Assembly: GCF_000829515.1 (NCBI RefSeq)
Contig: NZ_JXRR01000001.1
Location: 186,001-250,000, forward strand
Reading direction: 5' to 3'
Source: Jeotgalibacillus campisalis
GTDB taxonomy: Bacteria > Bacillota > Bacilli > Bacillales > Jeotgalibacillaceae
DNA length: 64,000 nucleotides
Position 1 is the stretch's first letter, and each line of letters begins with the position of its first letter. The position numbers and the translations under genes were made by a program. Positions 54,769 through 63,942 of this stretch are shown here, one piece after another. The notes beneath the pieces are model-generated. The model searched no databases. It was not told the DNA's origin and was given only the letters and a program-made list of their open reading frames with translations.

Positions 54769-54861
54769 AGCTTAATCCTCCATTCGTTTCTCTTCTTCAA
54801 TGGTAGAGTCATTTCATTAAGCGTATCATTCCCCTTTGAAAATGTCTTTCTTTGGTCTTCA

Positions 54862-55692
54862 TTATTTTAAGCCCGAAGTGGTAAACCCTTCGACAATATA
54901 TTTTTGAAAAAATGAAAAGATGATAATGATCGGAAGAACCATAAAGGCTGCCCCTGCCATTTGAAGAGCGAAATTGCTGGCATATTGCCCTTTTAATAGA
55001 GATAAACCGACAGATAAAGTATATAGCGATTCATCATTTGCGATGATTAACGGCCATAAGAAGCTGTTCCACGCTGCGATAAAGGTTAAAATCCCCTGCA
55101 CAGCGAAAATCGGTTTTGAGATCGGCATGATTAAACGGAAGAAGATATAGAATTCACCTGCTCCGTCCAGACGGGCTGCCTCGATAAGATCGGTCGGAAT
55201 CGTTGCCATAAACATTCTAAATAAAAAGATACTGAATGCAGCCGCAAGACCCGGAAGGACAATCCCTGCCATCGTATTAATTAGTCCCATTTCATTTAAC
55301 AATAGGTAAACCGGAATCATCGTTACCTGGCCGGGAATCATCATCGTTGCCAGAACTAGATAAAATACTTTTTCTTTATTCTTAAAATGGTATTTTGCAA
55401 ATCCGTAGCCAGCCATTGCATTTAAAAATAATCCGATAAACGATAATAGAACAATAATAAGCGTATTTCTTAAGTAAACCCCAAAATTCATATTGGTAAA
55501 TAGATTAATATAATTTTGAATCGTTGGGTTTTCAGCAAATAACGTAGGCGGCATTTGCAAAATTTCACTTTCGGGCTTGAATGAACTTGTAATCATCCAA
55601 ATGAATGGAAGTGAAATAATGAAACCGCCAATAATGAGCAAAATTGTTGCGATCCATCTTTCTGTATTGCCTTTTGATTTTCCAGAAGCCAT
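54862..55692 (-). CDS. Carbohydrate ABC permease (MalG type) for sophorooligosaccharides
   Basis: A 276-residue permease with six helices and the coupling loop [24 protein letters not shown]. It ends FTTSGLK, the usual MalG-type tail. It starts at ATG 55692 after GGGGTG. Together with the next two genes it forms the importer encoded opposite the GH3 and phosphorylase genes. No ATPase is encoded locally. Confidence 0.93.
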   Translation of the reverse strand: MASGKSKGNTERWIATILLIIGGFIISLPFIWMITSSFKPESEILQMPPTLFAENPTIQNYINLFTNMNFGVYLRNTLIIVLLSFIGLFLNAMAGYGFAKYHFKNKEKVFYLVLATMMIPGQVTMIPVYLLLNEMGLINTMAGIVLPGLAAAFSIFLFRMFMATIPTDLIEAARLDGAGEFYIFFRLIMPISKPIFAVQGILTFIAAWNSFLWPLIIANDESLYTLSVGLSLLKGQYASNFALQMAGAAFMVLPIIIIFSFFQKYIVEGFTTSGLK

Positions 55693-55729
55693 TAATTTTC
55701 ACCCCGATACGATTTGATATCTTTCATTT

Positions 55730-56629
55730 TTAAATGTCATCATCCGCTTTTCTTAATTTAAATTGCAGAAGCGTTACAATAATGATCACGATAAACAGGA
55801 CAAATGAACCTGCAGCTGCATAGCCAAATTCACTAAACTGGAATCCTCGCTGATAAATAAATAGCGCCATTGATACGGTGCCATCGAGCGGACCGCCCTG
55901 TGTCATAATAAATGGCTCTTCGAAGAATTGAAGCCAGCCGATGAGCGTTGTAACGGTAACAAAGAAAATAGCATAGCGCAAAAGCGGAATGGTAATGAAA
56001 AGAAGAATCTGCCAGCGTTTTGCTCCATCAATTTTCGCTGCTTCATAATAGGAATTCGGAATTCCTTGAAGAGCAGCTAAGAAAATGATCATATTAATGC
56101 CGATGCCTTTCCAGACAGCGAGCAAAATAAGTGAAAGCTTCGCAATAACAGGATGTTCGAGCCAAGGCACTTTATCTACATCAGCTAATGACAGCAGGTA
56201 ATTGAACAAGCCGTATTCTGTATTGTAAAGAAAACCCCAGACAACAGCGATCGCAATAATATTTGTAATGGCAGGCATAAAATAAACTGCACGGAACACC
56301 GTAAAAACAAGGTTTTTCCCATAATTGAGCAGTAATGCAATTCCTAATGAAAAGAAAATCACAAGTGGTACTCCTATTACTACATAAAAAAATGTATTGA
56401 ATACTGCTTTATGAAACACTGTATCTGCTAATAGATTGGTATAATTTTCAACGCCGATAAAGCTGATATTAGACCAGTCAGCAAGCCCTTTAAGATCCAT
56501 ATCAGTAAAGCTGATAACAAACGCAATGATAATCGGAATTAGACTAAATAAAATTAAAATAAGCAACGCTGGTGCGATAAATATAAACGGGTGCCGATTG
56601 CGCACCGTCCCCTTAACAAGCTGGTTCAT
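55730..56629 (-). CDS. Sugar ABC permease (MalF type) for sophorooligosaccharides
   Basis: A 299-residue permease with six helices and the loop EAAKIDGAKRWQILLFITIPLLR. I choose ATG 56629, 7 bases from GGAG; 16 more codons upstream lack a site. It follows the lipoprotein gene by about 150 bases and is 37 bases before its MalG-type partner. The arrangement matches the Listeria innocua sophorooligosaccharide importer. Confidence 0.92.
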   Translation of the reverse strand: MNQLVKGTVRNRHPFIFIAPALLILILFSLIPIIIAFVISFTDMDLKGLADWSNISFIGVENYTNLLADTVFHKAVFNTFFYVVIGVPLVIFFSLGIALLLNYGKNLVFTVFRAVYFMPAITNIIAIAVVWGFLYNTEYGLFNYLLSLADVDKVPWLEHPVIAKLSLILLAVWKGIGINMIIFLAALQGIPNSYYEAAKIDGAKRWQILLFITIPLLRYAIFFVTVTTLIGWLQFFEEPFIMTQGGPLDGTVSMALFIYQRGFQFSEFGYAAAGSFVLFIVIIIVTLLQFKLRKADDDI

Positions 56630-56783
56630 CAAAGTTCTCCACCTACTTTCAATCTCTTCATTCATACGGGTCAGCATTTTACAGTGCGGATTTCATTCGA
56701 TCTCGCCATGTAAGTAAGCAAGGTAAGTGAACGCCGACTAAGCACCACTTACCTCACAATTAAGTCACCATTTAATTAATTCA

Positions 56784-58007
56784 CTACTCAATCATGGAAT
56801 TTGCTTTTTCGTTGAAGCTTTCAAGCTCTTCATCCAAATCAGCGCCACCAATATTAATTCGTTCGATTGAACTAAGTAATTCCTGAGCGACTTTTTCCCA
56901 TTCTTTAATTGGTGGAGCACCTTTTGTATTTTCAAGCTGCTCGCCAAATACTGAGTACATTTCATCATCAGCTAGCTTAGGATCTTCCCATGCTTCTAAG
57001 CGAGATGGAAGCGTGTTTGATTTTTCCATCCATTCAATCTGAGTATCCACTTCATTCATATAGGAAATGAAGTCCAATGCTTCGTCAACTTTTTCGGAAT
57101 TATGGAATACAGAGAAATTCGCTCCCCCAATACTTGAAAGATTGTTTTCTTTAGCAGGCATTGTTGCTACAGCCCATTGTCCTTCAAGGTCAGGTGCCTG
57201 GTCATTCAGAATATTAATCATCCATGGTCCGCTAAAGAAGATTGGTTTTTGACCATCTTTAAAGGCTTGAATAATGTCAATGCCTTCTGATGTCGTACTG
57301 ATTCCTTCTTCAAAGTAGCTTGTATAATACTCAAGCGCTTCTGTAAATTCCGGGGACGTAAAGTCAGGATTTTCTGTATCAAATTCAAATCCATTCTGCC
57401 AAGCAAAGATAAACGGTGTAATTTGGTCATTTAAATCAATATCCAGCCCATACACATCTTCTCCTGATTCAGATAGTTTGGTTGCTGCATCTTTAAGCTC
57501 GTCCCATGTTGCCGGTGCTTCTGAATAGCCCACTTCCTCCAGAAGGTCTGTACGATAATACATGGTGCGGGTTTCTACATACCATGGAATGCCTACAATT
57601 TGATCATCATACTTCATAGATGTCTGAGCACCTTCAAAATAGTTATCAAGGTTAAAGTCTGGATAGTCTTCCATATGTTCTGTCAGGTCAAGAAGAGCGC
57701 CGGCATCTGCAAACTCTGCTACCCAGGTTGTTCCTAGCTGCAATACATCCGGACCATTGCCAGAAGCTACTGCAGTTAAAAGCTTGTCATAAGCCTGATC
57801 CCAAGGGATTGCTTGGACATCTACCGTTACATCTGGATTTTCTTCTTCATAAGCCTCTGTCATTTCATCTAACAGCTTGCCTTCCTCTCCCATTGCCCAT
57901 ACTGATAAGGTATTTTCACTATCTCCGCTGCCGCCTCCGCAGCCTGCCAATGCCGTTGATAATCCCATCGCTAATACAGCCGGAACCACTAAACCTTTTT
58001 TCTTCAT
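56784..58007 (-). CDS. Solute-binding lipoprotein, predicted sophorooligosaccharide receptor
   Basis: A 407-residue family-1 sugar-binding lipoprotein with the lipobox LAGC (Cys about 23), then a Gly/Ser linker. WAMGEEGKLLDEMTEAYEEENPDVTV, the YDKLLTAVASGNGPDVLQLGTTWV segment and the WDELKDAATKL motif are typical. ATG 58007 follows AAGGGG. It heads an importer operon driven by a strong promoter with an operator and a cre site. Beta-1,2-glucan specificity is inferred from the divergent phosphorylase gene and from the Listeria precedent (Lin1841). Confidence 0.92.
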   Translation of the reverse strand: MKKKGLVVPAVLAMGLSTALAGCGGGSGDSENTLSVWAMGEEGKLLDEMTEAYEEENPDVTVDVQAIPWDQAYDKLLTAVASGNGPDVLQLGTTWVAEFADAGALLDLTEHMEDYPDFNLDNYFEGAQTSMKYDDQIVGIPWYVETRTMYYRTDLLEEVGYSEAPATWDELKDAATKLSESGEDVYGLDIDLNDQITPFIFAWQNGFEFDTENPDFTSPEFTEALEYYTSYFEEGISTTSEGIDIIQAFKDGQKPIFFSGPWMINILNDQAPDLEGQWAVATMPAKENNLSSIGGANFSVFHNSEKVDEALDFISYMNEVDTQIEWMEKSNTLPSRLEAWEDPKLADDEMYSVFGEQLENTKGAPPIKEWEKVAQELLSSIERINIGGADLDEELESFNEKANSMIE

Positions 58008-58110
58008 CCTTTTTCATCCCCTTAAATGTAGTTTTTCTTTCGTACTTGTAAAGATGCACCGCTGATGATCGAATGACGTATATAATTTTTTCATAAAGAT
58101 CTGAATTTTT

Positions 58111-58128
58111 TATTGAAACGTTTCGATA
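58111..58128. promoter_or_regulatory. LacI operator at the importer promoter
   Basis: TATTGAAACGTTTCGATA, a near-perfect palindrome overlapping the predicted start site of the leftward transcript. One arm reads TTGAAAC, the other TCGAAAC, a hybrid of the two operator types in this window. Confidence 0.82.
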
Positions 58129-58133
58129 AATTG

Positions 58134-58162
58134 ATTATAATCAAATATGAATCCGCTTTCAA
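58134..58162 (-). promoter_or_regulatory. SigA promoter of the importer operon
   Basis: On the minus strand: -35 TTGAAA (58157-58162), 17-base spacer, -10 TATAAT (58134-58139). This is the best consensus promoter in the window. Confidence 0.9.
58148..58161. promoter_or_regulatory. Predicted cre (CcpA) site overlapping the importer promoter
   Basis: On the minus strand TGAAAGCGGATTCA matches the cre consensus at 13 of 14 positions and covers the -35 and part of the spacer, a position expected to repress. Confidence 0.72.
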
Positions 58163-58329
58163 TAGTTTTCTTTTATTTTCTTTTGGAAAGTACAAAAAAA
58201 CAGATTAGAAATTCATTTGAACGCTGGTTCTTTCTATACAAACCCTCTTTAAAACTTATCATCATTAGAACCATAGCGGACAGCAATTGTTTTTCTGCCT
58301 CCCGCTCGTTTTGTTTCTGCTCTTTAAAA

Positions 58330-58372
58330 TCGAAACAAACGATCCTTTTACATAAAAATTGAAACGTTTCAC
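58330..58372 (+). promoter_or_regulatory. Probable promoter and operator of the GH3-phosphorylase operon
   Basis: -35-like TCGAAA (58330-58335), 17-base spacer and -10-like TAAAAA (58353-58358) are followed at once by the operator TTGAAACGTTTCAC (58359-58372). A further half-symmetric ATCGAAAC..ACGAT lies at about 58329-58343. The promoter match is modest; the operator is clear. Confidence 0.6.
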
Positions 58373-58398
58373 TATTCTAGCTGTTTGGAGGACAAGAA

Positions 58399-60585
58399 AT
58401 GACTACATCAACCATTCATCACTTACTGAATCAAATGACAGTAAAAGAAAAGATCGCTCAGCTACTTCAACTCGCTGGTCCCTTCTATAAAGGATCTAAT
58501 CAGCAGGGACAAATTACAGGACCCATGGCCGATATGCCGATAACAAAGGATCATATCTTAAATTCAGGTTCTGTTCTTGGTGTATCCGGTGCGGCTGAAG
58601 TGATTTCCATTCAGCAGAAGCATCTGGAAGAAAATCGTTTAGGAATCCCCCTATTATTTATGGCCGATATTGTTCATGGATACAAAACGATTTTCCCTGT
58701 ACCCCTTGCAATCGGCTGCAGCTGGGATCTTGATTTAGCTAAGCAGAGTGCTGAGATTGCAGCAAAGGAAGCAGCTGTCTCAGGCGTTCATGTCTCCTTT
58801 GCCCCAATGGTCGATTTAGTGCGTGATCCAAGATGGGGTCGTGTGATGGAATCGACTGGAGAAGATCCATATTTAAACAGCCTTTTTGGACAAGCGTTCG
58901 TTAAAGGTTTTCAAAAAGAAGATCTCACACGTGATTTCGAATCAGTAGCCTCTTGTGTAAAACATTTTGCTGCATATGGCGCTGCAGAAGGCGGCCGTGA
59001 TTACAACACGGTTGATATTTCGGAAAGGCAGCTGCGTGAAAGCTATCTTCCTGCCTACAAAGCTGCGCTTGATGCGGGATGTGAAATGGTGATGACAGCT
59101 TTTAATACGGTAGATGGTATTCCAGCCACAGGAAACAAAGAATTAATGAGAGACTTGCTCAGAGATGAATGGGGATTTGATGGCGTTTTAATTTCTGATT
59201 GGGGCGCTGTAAAGGAAATGATTCCTCATGGAGTGGCGGAAGATGAAAAAGAAGCTGCTAAAAAAGCCATTTTAGCCGGTCTGGATATTGAAATGATGAC
59301 AGCTTGTTACGCTCAACATCTAGAGGAATTGGTGGAACAAGGAGAGGTTGACTTAAAGCTGCTTGACGAAGCGGTTATTCGCATCCTGACACTTAAAGAA
59401 AAACTCGATTTATTCAACCACCCTTACCGCGGTGCAAGCATTGAAGCTGAAAAAGAAATCGTTGGACATGCTGATCACAGAAAAATATCCCGTGAGCTGG
59501 CAGCTAAATCCACCGTGCTTTTGCAAAATCAAAATCAGACACTGCCTTTAGACCAAAATCAAAAGATTGCACTGATTGGACCTTTTGCTGACAGCTTTGA
59601 CCTTCTTGGTCCCTGGGCAGGAGTGGGCGTAAAGGAAGAAGCGGTGACGTTGGAAAAAGCACTAAAAGATCATCTTTCTGAAGACAATCTTATTCGTTCA
59701 CAAGGATGCTCGATTGAGAAAATAACACAAAGTCAACTCGATGAGGCACTTCATGCTGCTTCTGAAGCTGATGTTGTCGTTCTCGCTGTAGGCGAAAGCA
59801 GTTCAATGAGTGGTGAGGCAAACAGCAGAACAAACATTCAGCTTCCACAAGCTCAGCTTGAGTTGATTGAGGCTGTTGCAAAAACGGGCAAGCCGGTTGT
59901 CACGATTCTTTTTAATGGCCGTCCTCTTGATCTTCACGGAGTTGTTGAGCATAGTGACGCCCTGCTGGAAGCATGGTTTCCAGGCAGTGAAGGAGGAAAT
60001 GCGATAGCTGATCTTCTTTATGGAAAGATTAATCCCTCAGCTAAGCTGTCTATGTCATTTCCTTATAACGTTGGGCAGGTACCTGTTTATTACAACCACT
60101 TTAATACAGGCAGGCCTAAAGGAGCTCCTGATGCACAGGAACATTATGTTTCTGATTATATGGATTCTCCAAACGCCCCCCTCTTCCCGTTTGGATTTGG
60201 ACTAAGCTATACACAGTTTGCCTATGATCAATTTGAGCTGTCCGCTGAAGAGCTCACACTTGATGCGGAAATCAAAGCATCCATAAGAGTTATGAATACA
60301 GGAAGCTATTCAGGTGATGAGATCGTTCAGCTTTATATAAGAGATATTTCCGGTGAGATTGTTCGTCCAATGAAGGAATTAAAAGATTTTGTCCGTATTT
60401 CTTTAGAGCCTGGAGAATCAAAAACAGTTCATTTCTCTATAAAAGAAGAACAGCTGCGTTATCACCATAAGGACTTATCGTTTAGCAGTGATGCAGGAAA
60501 ATTTGAAGTATTTGTTGGAACGAATAGTCAAGAAAACCATTCACAATTCTTCACTCTAACTAAGAAGGGCGGACAAAAATTATGA
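58399..60585 (+). CDS. GH3 beta-glucosidase, predicted sophorose-acting, cytoplasmic
   Basis: A 728-residue BglX-like GH3 enzyme. Nucleophile Asp267 lies in GVLISDWGA; KHFAAYGAAEGGRDYN and the PRWGRVMESTGEDPYL segments are standard. The GH3 C-terminal alpha/beta domain (GPFADSFDLLGPWAG) and a fibronectin-III-like domain from about 655 follow. There is no signal peptide. The start at 58399 follows TTGGAGG. Its stop overlaps the start of the phosphorylase gene by 4 bases. In Listeria innocua the equivalent GH3 enzyme hydrolyses sophorose, the end product left by the phosphorylase. Confidence 0.92.
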   Translation: MTTSTIHHLLNQMTVKEKIAQLLQLAGPFYKGSNQQGQITGPMADMPITKDHILNSGSVLGVSGAAEVISIQQKHLEENRLGIPLLFMADIVHGYKTIFPVPLAIGCSWDLDLAKQSAEIAAKEAAVSGVHVSFAPMVDLVRDPRWGRVMESTGEDPYLNSLFGQAFVKGFQKEDLTRDFESVASCVKHFAAYGAAEGGRDYNTVDISERQLRESYLPAYKAALDAGCEMVMTAFNTVDGIPATGNKELMRDLLRDEWGFDGVLISDWGAVKEMIPHGVAEDEKEAAKKAILAGLDIEMMTACYAQHLEELVEQGEVDLKLLDEAVIRILTLKEKLDLFNHPYRGASIEAEKEIVGHADHRKISRELAAKSTVLLQNQNQTLPLDQNQKIALIGPFADSFDLLGPWAGVGVKEEAVTLEKALKDHLSEDNLIRSQGCSIEKITQSQLDEALHAASEADVVVLAVGESSSMSGEANSRTNIQLPQAQLELIEAVAKTGKPVVTILFNGRPLDLHGVVEHSDALLEAWFPGSEGGNAIADLLYGKINPSAKLSMSFPYNVGQVPVYYNHFNTGRPKGAPDAQEHYVSDYMDSPNAPLFPFGFGLSYTQFAYDQFELSAEELTLDAEIKASIRVMNTGSYSGDEIVQLYIRDISGEIVRPMKELKDFVRISLEPGESKTVHFSIKEEQLRYHHKDLSFSSDAGKFEVFVGTNSQENHSQFFTLTKKGGQKL

Positions 60586-63500
60586 TCATACAATCAAAAA
60601 ACCATCCACATATCAACAAAGGCGAGACTAAACTGCAATATTTATCCACAGGAGATGTGTATAACTTTTCATTCAAACATCTTATGATTAATCAGCTCAC
60701 AGGTAACTCAATCGACGGTTCTCTAAATAATATTTACTTACGCGTTTATGATGGGGGTTCCATTCAATACTACCCTTTGCTTGGTAAAGGATCGCAAAGC
60801 AGCTTTTCTTCATCTGAATCGAAACTAAAATGGACTGGAGATGTCCACGGAATTCAGTATGAGGTTACGTTCCATTTAGCATCTGAACAAATGTGGTTCT
60901 GGGAAGTAAATGTGGAAGCTGAGCAAGTTGAAATAGATCTAATTTACGGACAGGACGTTGGTTTAGCGGATAAAAACGCTCTACGCTCGAATGAAGCGTA
61001 TGTTGCTCAGTATGTGGATCATGCAGTATTCGAAGACGATCAGCAAGGCTATGTTGTCTGTTCAAGACAAAACCAGCATCAAGGAGCAGGATATCCCTAT
61101 TTACAACAGGGATCTCTAGGCAAAAATATCGGATACAGCACAGATGGATTTCAATTTTTCGGTCTGAGTTATAAAGAGACAAATATCCCAGAAGCGCTTG
61201 GTAAAGAAACGCTCGCAAATGAAACGTACCAATATGAATTTGCCTACACCGCCCTACAAAGTGAGAAAATCAATGTAAGCGGAAAAGCTTCTTTTGTTTT
61301 TTACGGCTGTGTACATGAGGATCATGCTGAAGCTGTAAGGAAACCTTTCTTTAAAGAGGAAATTGAGCAGGCATGGAATGAGACAATTCAAATTCAGGAA
61401 GCATTTGATTTGGTGAAAGCTGAAAAAATCGAGACGTTGTCAAATGCTTCTACGCTGACGTCAGCGCCAGCCACAATAGAAGATATTCAGACCCTGTATC
61501 CTGAGCGTTTGTTAGAAGAATGGGACGGTGCTACCCTGCTGTCATTTTTCACCCCAACATATGAACATGTTGTTTTAAGAGAAAAAGAGCTTCAGGTAGA
61601 ACGTTCTCATGGCCATATATTAATGAGCGGGGGAAATCATCAACTGAGCGGTCAGCCAACGATGACCTCAACATCGTATATCACAGGCGTGTTTAATGCT
61701 CAGGTTGTCATTGGAAACACCTCGATGAACAAATTATTGTCAAACGTAAGAAATCCATTAAACATCTTTAAAACTTCCGGGCAAAGAATTTATGTGAAAA
61801 CAGATGACACGTATCAATTGCTTACCATGCCAGCTGTCTATGAGATTGGATTCAACTATGCCCGCTGGATTTATAAGCTTCCTAATGATGTGCTGACAAT
61901 TACAAGCTATTCCGTAGTCGATGATAAATCGATCACCTTAAATGTGTCATCTGCGCATAATCAAAAATATGATTTCATCGTAACCAATCAACTAACCATG
62001 AACAACCATGAGTACGATGCTCCTTTCCATTTACAAGTGAACGAGGACTCTTTCACGGTTAAAGGGGATGCTTCTTCTGATAACGCAGGTGTTCATCCTG
62101 ATCTTGCCTACCGTTATACGATAAAAGACAGCGACATAAACGTTGTTGATCATAAACAAGATTCCATCGTGTCTATTGAAATACATCAATCAAGTGAATG
62201 GACACTGACGATGGAAGGGTCATTGACAGGCACTTTCCCTGAACACAAAACACTTGATTTTACTTCTGAAACAGTTCGTTATCGATCGTACTTTAAGGAT
62301 TTGATGAATGACTTCTCCCTTTCTCATTCAGATCAATCTTCTGTTGAAAAAGTAAATGCAATTGCCTGGTGGTACACACACAATATGCTTGTGCATTACT
62401 CTGTCCCGCATGGCCTTGAGCAATACGGAGGAGCTGCCTGGGGAACGCGTGATGTATGTCAGGGGCCGACAGAATACTTTCTTGCAACACAGCAGTATGA
62501 CAGCGTGAAAGAAATCATTAAAACGGTTTATTCACATCAATACGAAGACAAAGGCGACTGGCCGCAATGGTTTATGTTTGATGAATATAAGCATATTCAG
62601 CACGATCACAGCCACGGAGATGTGATTGTCTGGCCCCTTAAAGTTGTGGCCGATTATCTTGTAACCACGGGGGACTACGACATTCTTGATATGCCGATTC
62701 CCTATACAAAACGAAGTGACTTCCAATTTACAGAAACGACTTCCCCTTTAATGGACCATATTAAAAAACAGATTGCGACCATTAAAGAAAACTTCCTGCA
62801 CGATACGCATCTGTCTTCCTATGGAGATGGGGATTGGGATGACACACTGCAGCCGGCAAATCAGCAGCTTCGTCAATATATGGTCAGCAGCTGGACTGTT
62901 TCGCTTACGTACCAAACGATTCGAACGCTGGCAAAAAGTTTGCAGAACATTAATCAAGAGGAAGCGGACCGTCTAACTGCGCTTGGGGATGGAATTGAGA
63001 AGGATTTTAAGACATATATGCTGAACACGGACGTAATCCCTGGGTTCCTTTATTTTGAAGATGCTGATCATCCGGAGAATATGGTTCATCCGACAGATCA
63101 GAAAACAGGCATAAACTATCGTCTGCTTCCAATGACCAGAAGTATGATCAGTGAGCTGTTAACACCTGAAGAAGTTGCGAACCATGAAGCGCTAATTCAT
63201 GAACAGTTCTACTGCCCTGATGGCGTTCGCTTAATGAATCGGCCTGCAAATTACGATGGCGGTGTGACGAAGCATTTTAAACGTGCAGAACAAGCATCTA
63301 ATTTCGGCAGAGAAATTGGCCTTCAATATGTTCATGCGCATATCCGTTTCGTTGAAGCAATGGCTAAAATCGGCCGAACGGAAGAGGTATGGAAGGGACT
63401 TGAAACGATCAACCCAATTGGCATTACCTCTGTTGTACCCAATGCAGAAATGCGCCAGAGCAATTCCTATTTCAGTTCTTCAGATGGTAAATTCCAAACA

Positions 63501-63893
63501 CGCTACGCGGCTCAGGAGCGTTTTGAAGAGCTGCGCAATGGAGACGTGCCGGTTAAAGGCGGCTGGAGGATTTATTCAAGCGGACCTGGAATCTATATGA
63601 ACCAGCTCATCTCGAATGCGCTTGGTCTGCGCCACCAGGGAGATTCTCTGCTGATCGATCCCGTCCTCCCCTCTTCACTCGACGGGCTGGAATTTACTTA
63701 TAAACTATATGAAAAGCCCGTAACGATTCACTATCATCTTTCTAAGGAAAAGTCCGGAATAACGGTCAATGGAACCCCAGTTCACTATGAAGCGCCATCA
63801 AACCGCTACAGACAAAATGGATTTAAACTGAACAAAGAAGAGATAAAAGAATTACTAACTTCAGACCTTAATCTCATTGAAATTTGGGCATAG
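60582..63893 (+). CDS. 1,2-beta-oligoglucan phosphorylase (GH94-like, SOGP type)
   Basis: A 1103-residue cytoplasmic enzyme, close in length to known SOGP proteins (about 1,100), which split beta-1,2-glucooligosaccharides with phosphate to alpha-glucose 1-phosphate. The N-terminal half is a large beta-rich region; the catalytic (alpha/alpha)6 barrel holds WGTRDVCQGPTEYF, DEYKHIQHDHSHGDVIVWPL and SYGDGDWDDTLQPAN (residues 746-760), where the general acid Asp of the family lies. TRYAAQERFEELRNG is near the end. Translation is coupled to GH3 by the ATGA overlap. A terminator follows. Identification as SOGP rests on length, motifs and the GH3/LacI/ABC context. Confidence 0.9.
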   Translation: MIIQSKNHPHINKGETKLQYLSTGDVYNFSFKHLMINQLTGNSIDGSLNNIYLRVYDGGSIQYYPLLGKGSQSSFSSSESKLKWTGDVHGIQYEVTFHLASEQMWFWEVNVEAEQVEIDLIYGQDVGLADKNALRSNEAYVAQYVDHAVFEDDQQGYVVCSRQNQHQGAGYPYLQQGSLGKNIGYSTDGFQFFGLSYKETNIPEALGKETLANETYQYEFAYTALQSEKINVSGKASFVFYGCVHEDHAEAVRKPFFKEEIEQAWNETIQIQEAFDLVKAEKIETLSNASTLTSAPATIEDIQTLYPERLLEEWDGATLLSFFTPTYEHVVLREKELQVERSHGHILMSGGNHQLSGQPTMTSTSYITGVFNAQVVIGNTSMNKLLSNVRNPLNIFKTSGQRIYVKTDDTYQLLTMPAVYEIGFNYARWIYKLPNDVLTITSYSVVDDKSITLNVSSAHNQKYDFIVTNQLTMNNHEYDAPFHLQVNEDSFTVKGDASSDNAGVHPDLAYRYTIKDSDINVVDHKQDSIVSIEIHQSSEWTLTMEGSLTGTFPEHKTLDFTSETVRYRSYFKDLMNDFSLSHSDQSSVEKVNAIAWWYTHNMLVHYSVPHGLEQYGGAAWGTRDVCQGPTEYFLATQQYDSVKEIIKTVYSHQYEDKGDWPQWFMFDEYKHIQHDHSHGDVIVWPLKVVADYLVTTGDYDILDMPIPYTKRSDFQFTETTSPLMDHIKKQIATIKENFLHDTHLSSYGDGDWDDTLQPANQQLRQYMVSSWTVSLTYQTIRTLAKSLQNINQEEADRLTALGDGIEKDFKTYMLNTDVIPGFLYFEDADHPENMVHPTDQKTGINYRLLPMTRSMISELLTPEEVANHEALIHEQFYCPDGVRLMNRPANYDGGVTKHFKRAEQASNFGREIGLQYVHAHIRFVEAMAKIGRTEEVWKGLETINPIGITSVVPNAEMRQSNSYFSSSDGKFQTRYAAQERFEELRNGDVPVKGGWRIYSSGPGIYMNQLISNALGLRHQGDSLLIDPVLPSSLDGLEFTYKLYEKPVTIHYHLSKEKSGITVNGTPVHYEAPSNRYRQNGFKLNKEEIKELLTSDLNLIEIWA

Positions 63894-63906
63894 ATTCATT
63901 TAATAG

Positions 63907-63942
63907 AAAACTCCTGCTTCGCTCCTTTGAAGCAGGAGTTTT
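63907..63942 (+). terminator. Strong intrinsic terminator of the GH3-phosphorylase operon
   Basis: A perfect 14-bp stem (AAAACTCCTGCTTC / GAAGCAGGAGTTTT) with an 8-base loop, 13 bases after the stop codon. Nothing further is visible to the window end. Confidence 0.95.
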
